From the NCBI RefSeq assembly GCF_000143415.4, contig NW_003314293.1:960062-1024061 (forward strand): 64,000 nt of DNA. The letters run 5' to 3'. The notes under the pieces were generated by a model. It was not told where the DNA came from and made no database searches. It was given only the letters and a program-made list of their open reading frames with translations. Positions 59,901-64,000 of this stretch are shown piece after piece. Numbering within the stretch: the stretch's first letter is position 1; the number at the start of each line of letters is the position of its first letter. The position numbers and the translations under genes were made by a program. The stretch is from Selaginella moellendorffii (taxonomy: Eukaryota; Streptophyta; Lycopodiopsida; Selaginellales; Selaginellaceae).

Positions 59901-60574
59901 TGCTCAATCTCATGAGTAACCATGTCTATGCGATTTGTTCTGGGAAATGATGACGACACAATAAACGATCCAGCAGTGTGCCCGAATCCAACCTCTGTGA
60001 AAGAGGTATAAATAGCCATGTTGAGGTCATAGGCTGAGTGCACCCAGTGACTCTGCTTAAGACGGCAAAGTGGAATCTTAAAATGTTGGGATCCTTTCCA
60101 AGCCATTTCACCTAACACCTTGCTGATAGTTCGTTCTTGAGCCTGGACAATAGTCTCGCATACTCGCTCATTCAAAATCGTGTCGGCCTCTAGCATAGTT
60201 ACCACCTCATTTCTGTGACCTTTAGGAGCAGCAGCATGTCCACCATTTCCACCACCAAGATCTGCCCCACCACCTATAGCACTAGGTGCTTCATTTCTGC
60301 CACCAAGTTCCACGCCACCACCAAGTTCTCCTGTGCTATAGCTAGCTTCTGCATTTCCACACTCTCTAGAACCATCTGGCTCTTGCATGCTAACATCTGG
60401 ATCAGGATCAACCATTACTTAGATCTGGACACCACTGCTCCCACCATGGTCTTCCTCCGAAGCAGCACTTTGAACTTGTGAGGTGTCCCTAGTGAATCTA
60501 GCACAACGATCTAGTTGTTTTCCTGGAGAACAGGTCCATTGAGGTTGACCGGGACGCTTCTTCTATTGTGGCAT
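56916..60574 (-). pseudogene. ParB-like / DNA amino-methyltransferase-like gene, copy 2 (~1065 codons, 9 exons)
   Basis: Probable exons: 60574-59643, 59594-59384, 59318-59129, 59073-58701, 58631-58443, 58390-58008, 57951-57517, 57455-57116 and 57057-56916. All eight introns are 48-69 bp and GT-AG; the join at 58701/58631 is out of phase. Exon 1 has a basic N-terminus, a Gly-rich stretch and a ParB/sulfiredoxin-like core (FKIPLCRLKQSHWVHSAYDL, then FFIIDGNHRWLAFWRC at about 59800). Exons 7-8 resemble a beta-class amino-methyltransferase: GDYFQL, FFDLPDGLPP at the motif IV position, GIMLVILPRSLFWGG, then RHRSPKAMQILLELF and motif I VLDATAGFGSMVLAAK (about 57200). Stops at 60563, 60419, 59867, 59729 and 59390, plus two 1-nt frame changes, make this copy non-functional. 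In phages, ParB-like domains are found with DNA methylases. Fusion in a plant transposon is new to me. Confidence 0.65.
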
Positions 60575-60635
60575 GATTTATATATCTGTATGAAAATGAC
60601 AAATAAACTTGAGTAAACATTAAAAAAACCGCGAA

Positions 60636-61033
60636 GAAGTTCCCTTGGCACTAGGAAGATCGGTTTGTCACTGAACCGATCTTCGCAGCACCAAGGGAAC
60701 AAAAAAAAAAAAGAAAAGAAGAAGTTCCCTTGGCGCTGGGAAGATCGGTTCGTCACCGAACTGATCTTCGCAGCACCAAGGGAACAAAAAGAAAAAAGAA
60801 AAGAAGAAGTTCCCTTGGCATTGGGAAGATCGGTTCTTCGCCGAACCAATCTTCCCAGCACCAAGGAAAAAAAAAAGAAGAAAAGAAGAAGTTCCCTTGG
60901 CGTTGGGAAGATTGGTTCGTCGCCGAACCGATCTTCCCAGCGCCAAGGGAACGACAAGAAACAAAAAAAAACCCAAAACCTGATGTGCTGGGAAGATTGG
61001 TTCGTTGCCGAACCGATCATTCCAGCGTGAAGT
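60636..61033. repeat. Tandem array of ~85-bp hairpins
   Basis: Five units start near 60636, 60721, 60806, 60888 and 60960. Each of the first four has arms TTCCCTTGGC-GCTGGGAAGATCGGTTCG and the inverse, around a 5-nt loop, then an A/G-rich spacer. Arms are nearly perfect inverted repeats. The open frames across them (KKKKRRSSLG on one strand, LLFFFFF on the other) are by-products. Confidence 0.85.
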
Positions 61034-61169
61034 AGCCGTTGATTGAGGAGTGTCTTTCTAGTGTCTTGAAGAGCATCTAGCATCCAGATTGAGAAGCATC
61101 TTGAAGCATTCAAGCGTTTTTCTCTCACCCTTCCTTGCTCAAACCCTAGCAGTAAAACCCTAAAAATTA

Positions 61170-61222
61170 ACAGTCACGATCAATGGTCACGATCAACAGT
61201 CATGATCAACAGTCACGATCAA
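61170..61222. repeat. Short tandem repeat
   Basis: Four units of AGTCACGATCAACA or close variants (period 14-15 bp), just inside the transposase 5' side. Confidence 0.8.
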
Positions 61223-61592
61223 TTTCTTAACAGTACTTGGATATATTTATAGGACAAATCCATTATGAACATAGATTTCACGTGTTCTTTCCAAGGAGAC
61301 AATCATTCAATGCTTTAGATATTAATTGTAAAATTGATTGTGAGAGGAATAATACTGTTGAAATGAATGGGGTTATGAGCAAGAGGCGCTGATTAATCAC
61401 GAGAGCTGCAGCATTAATTGCTTGTTCTCCCTCTCATCTCCGTGCTCTTTTCCCTTCAAAAGAGTTTCATTCTTTTGTGATAAGTGAGAGAGATTTAAGC
61501 TCGAAAAGGTTGGTTCGCATGCGAAAAAACCGTGCACGAATTGACTTCGATGCCAAGTGACTTTGAACAGTCAACGCCCTTTCATATTTAAA

Positions 61593-64000
61593 ATGTCCAC
61601 CCTTGGTCCTGCTTCTGGTGTGGACCTTGTACAACGAATGGATATGGATGGAGACGGGGACTTGGCTAATTCTTGGATCCATTTCGACCATATGGAACGA
61701 GTTTCAGGCTGGTCAACAATGGGAGCTCATGTTTATGATCACAAGTGGTTATTCAATTTTTAAGGATCCATACCGATTTACATTATAACCATGCCTTCTA
61801 TAGGTTGCAATGCAACTTGACTATAGCTATAGCCGAATTTAAGCTTCAAGATTTTCAAGCACAAACCATCTTTTGGACATGTATGTCTGAAGTTGTTGAA
61901 CAACGAACTGGGAAGAAACCCAACTTTCATGGTAGATGCTGCTGGTGCTAACTGGTTGGCTGTACGACAAGTATTCGGAGGTGATAAAATTCAGCCGTTA
62001 CAAGGTAGAGAGAAGAGTTGTGAATTTCATTGGGCAAAGAGTGTCAACGAACATTGCCGATGCATCAAATCTGACTTCCATCACGAGTTCAAGCAGCTTT
62101 ATCGGGAATGGATGGATGCACCAATTAAAGAGGAGCACGAGGCAAAAGCAAATGAGATGCGCATATGGTGGCGTGAAGGAGACAAAGTGCCAATTGAACA
62201 CCTTCCACAAATGGAGTGTTAGCTTGTTGTAAGCTCCTGAGTTTGGACTTCCCGGGAGGTCACCTAGCCCAGTACTATTCAAACCCAAGGACGCTTAACC
62301 CCAAATATCCCAATACCCTTAACCAATTGGAAAAGGGGGTGCACTCTTGTTCATGGGCCCTTTCCCTCTATATTTGAACCCCATGGATCATCTCTCGAGT
62401 CGTTCCCTTTGGTTGCTTACAATCCACCACGCTTTCCTGCAAGTTCACGCCCTCGTGAACGGAAGCTGAGAGCCGCAGCTCTCTCGAGAGCCCCGCTCTC
62501 TTGACACCCTACCCCTCGGGTCGAGCCCAGCGGGAGGAAACTGGACCAGCCAGATGTCAATCAACATGTGGTGTGATTCCCTTAGCCAACCAACAAAGTT
62601 GGACCCGAGACCGCTTCTCTAATACCAAATGTAAGCTCCTGAGTTTGGACTTCCCGGGAGGTCACCCAGCCCAGTACTATTCAAACCCAAGGACGCTTAA
62701 CCCCAAATATCCCAAGACCCTTAACCGATTGGAAAAGGGGGTGCACTCTTGTTCATGGGCCCTTTCCCTCTATATTTGAACCCCATGGATCATCTCTCAA
62801 GTCGTTCCCTTTGGTTGCTTACACTTGTATGGTGGGAAGTTCGAATGTTTCAATGGAGCCATTATATTCTCCATGTAAGTTTTCTCTAATTTTCTTTTTT
62901 TGTCACATTCAAATGTTGCATTTTTCCTAGGATCAACCACTTGATGACATTGCACTTACACCAATAATTAATCTCTTTGAGAGCAAACATTGGAGTTGGA
63001 GAGCTTTTGAAGCAGGGAAAGGAAAAGTGTCCCTCTATGAAGCTACACTCTCCGACCTCACTAGATCTCTTGAGAAGTCATCAAAAGCTTTGGCTGCACA
63101 AGAAGCAAGGTTTGCTAGTACAGGTTCAAACTTAGACAAGCTTCGAGAGCGAGTTGGTAGAAGGACAACACCAGCAGCAAGGTCAATATCTAAGATGGTG
63201 GGGGAAGTTGTTACTGGAACTCCTATGGAATCAAGTTATGAACCACTTGGGGACATGAGGACAGCCCGTTTGAAACATCGACAGACATTTGATGGGCCCA
63301 ACACCACTCCTTCTAGCTCTCACCGTCCAAAGTTTGACTACCATTCTGTTCCACGACACCGAGAAGAACTAAGGAACATGGAGTGGAGGAGGTGCCAATT
63401 GTTACACAAGTAAATCCAGTGCCAGAGGTTGAGAAGATTATTGCTCGTGAGCCAGTTTCTCGTATCAACTGGGAAATTTGAAGAGTCAGTGCCAAGAGTA
63501 ATGCGCGTTGCTCTGGAATAATTGGGAGTCGAGGTCAGTGTCTTGCATTTGTGCGCTCAGGTTCAACTTCCTCAGCAGTACCATGTTTCTGGAGCTGTCG
63601 AGATCTAGGGGTAAAGGGCCGCCAGTCAAGTTGGATTTACTGTTGTGGGACTGATGTTACTCATACAAACCAGATCCACAGCTCAATTATCTCAAAGCCA
63701 GATTCTGTGCCAGAGGAGTGGCCAGTTAAGCGAAGCTGCAATATTTCAAAAGAAGAGATTGAAAGTCTGGAGAGAGCTGGTTTCAAGCTGAAGACTTCCT
63801 CAAATGTTGCTATTGATACTGCTATGCCACCAATGTCAACACTAGACCAGCATACACGACCAGCTAGAAATGGGAAGGCTGTACAATATAGGTCTTCCAT
63901 TTCAAAAGGTGCACAAGAGAAGATCAAGTTGGCAAAGGTGTTGAAATATACAATCACAAGGATAAACTACATCAGTGCCGTGGCTAAGGAGTTTGTTGTT
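61593..64000 (+). pseudogene. DDE transposase, MULE-like, copy 2 (partial, interrupted)
   Basis: Start ATG at 61593 (MSTLGPASGVDLVQRMDMDG). An intron of about 70 bp follows VYDHK; the donor is changed to GTGGTT from GTAAGT in copy 1. Exon 2 carries IFWTCMSEVVEQRTGKKPNF, MVDAAGANWLAVRQVF (candidate second catalytic Asp) and CEFHWAKSVNEHC, the CxxH pattern typical of MULE-type transposases. After the TRIM it continues with LTPIINLFESKHWSWR (candidate Glu). A Cys-rich region near 63500-63660 includes CFWSCRDLG and WIYCCGTDVTH, possibly a zinc finger. The protein should cut and join transposon ends. A TAG replaces Trp at about 62219, and later frameshifts plus the TRIM break it. The gene runs past the window. 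I can exclude hAT, CACTA and Mariner by motif but not a novel superfamily. Confidence 0.65.
62228..62823 (-). mobile_element. TRIM element (596 bp) with perfect target duplication
   Basis: LTRs of 194 bp (62228-62421 and 62630-62823) start TGTAAGCTCC and end GTTGCTTACA, differing at about four positions. The 5-bp target duplication CTTGT flanks it at 62223-62227 and 62824-62828. The minus strand after the right LTR reads TTTGGTATTAGAGAAGC, an initiator-tRNA-Met-type primer site. The interior of 208 bp is non-coding and includes a palindrome GCTCTCTCGAGAGC. It is inserted in the transposase frame, in a segment that reads RWLAWW in copy 1. Confidence 0.92.

Larger units (their letters stand above)
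60575..61592. promoter_or_regulatory. Divergent intergenic region of transposon copy 2
   Basis: Separates the two gene starts, which point away from each other. It holds the hairpin array, a short CAGTCACGATCAA-type repeat (about 61170-61222) and AT-rich sequence. It must contain both promoters if the genes are transcribed. Confidence 0.6.
56670..64000. mobile_element. TIR DNA transposon copy 2 (continues beyond the window)
   Basis: Starts GGGTAGTTTTTGAGC, as copy 1 does. It carries the more complete versions of both genes and a cleaner hairpin array. By alignment with copy 1 the right end should lie about 400 bp past the window. A TRIM (62228-62823) interrupts the transposase gene. Confidence 0.75.

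Noticed and set aside
60636-61033. Possible CRISPR-like array
   Set aside because: The units are inverted repeats separated by A-rich spacers of similar sequence, not short repeats with unique spacers, and the genome is eukaryotic.
62501-62779. 92-codon ORF
   Set aside because: It spans the TRIM interior and LTR. There is no protein similarity and it overlaps defined element boundaries.
61593-64000. Kyakuja-Dileera-Zisupton (KDZ) transposase
   Set aside because: I could not find the cysteine-cluster arrangement expected of KDZ. The CxxH spacing after the second Asp fits MULE-like better, but a profile search would be needed to decide.

Overview
The window is nuclear DNA of a land plant. It looks like a lycophyte such as Selaginella moellendorffii, but that is an inference. 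It rests on very short introns (48-69 bp in the spliced genes here), a plant-type PPR gene remnant, plant Ty3 retrotransposons primed by initiator-tRNA-Met, and exons resembling a plant gamma-tubulin complex protein. About 85% of the window is transposable-element sequence, much of it nested. One intact-looking cellular gene is visible, a three-exon P-loop NTPase at 33316-36108.

Layout. 1-10686: two overlapping copies of a large non-coding LTR element on the minus strand (LTR-internal-LTR-internal-LTR, with an assembly gap at 7786-8134). 10687-15730: AT-rich sequence with an LTR fragment and a complete LTR of the same family in the opposite orientation. 15731-27333: an 11.6-kb minus-strand Ty3 element with 291/305-bp LTRs, broken gag-pol and extra ORFs after pol. 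A plus-strand Tat-like Ty3 remnant interrupts it at about 21930-25199. 28236-38600: a low-copy island holding C-terminal exons resembling gamma-tubulin complex protein 6 (GCP6), a broken PPR gene, the NTPase gene, and a rearranged partial duplicate of the 28-29 kb segment. 38600-40415: unrecognised non-coding DNA with a GGNCTN minisatellite. 40416-42744: a truncated plus-strand Ty3 copy.

42745-64000 is the most unusual part. It holds two copies of a large terminal-inverted-repeat DNA transposon. Copy 1 (42745-54895) is interrupted by a Ty3 element plus a TRIM. Copy 2 (from 56670) runs off the window and carries its own TRIM. Each copy has two divergent genes. A plus-strand gene encodes a DDE-type, MULE-like transposase. 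A minus-strand nine-exon gene combines a ParB/sulfiredoxin-like domain with a domain resembling beta-class (permuted) DNA amino-methyltransferases. The two 5' ends face each other across a tandem array of about 85-bp perfect or near-perfect hairpins. I do not know of this architecture in a plant transposon, and it is the main candidate for an undescribed system. Both copies carry stop codons, mostly explained by C-to-T changes, so neither is intact.

Exon joins and domain names come from reading the sequence by eye. No alignment or database search was run.
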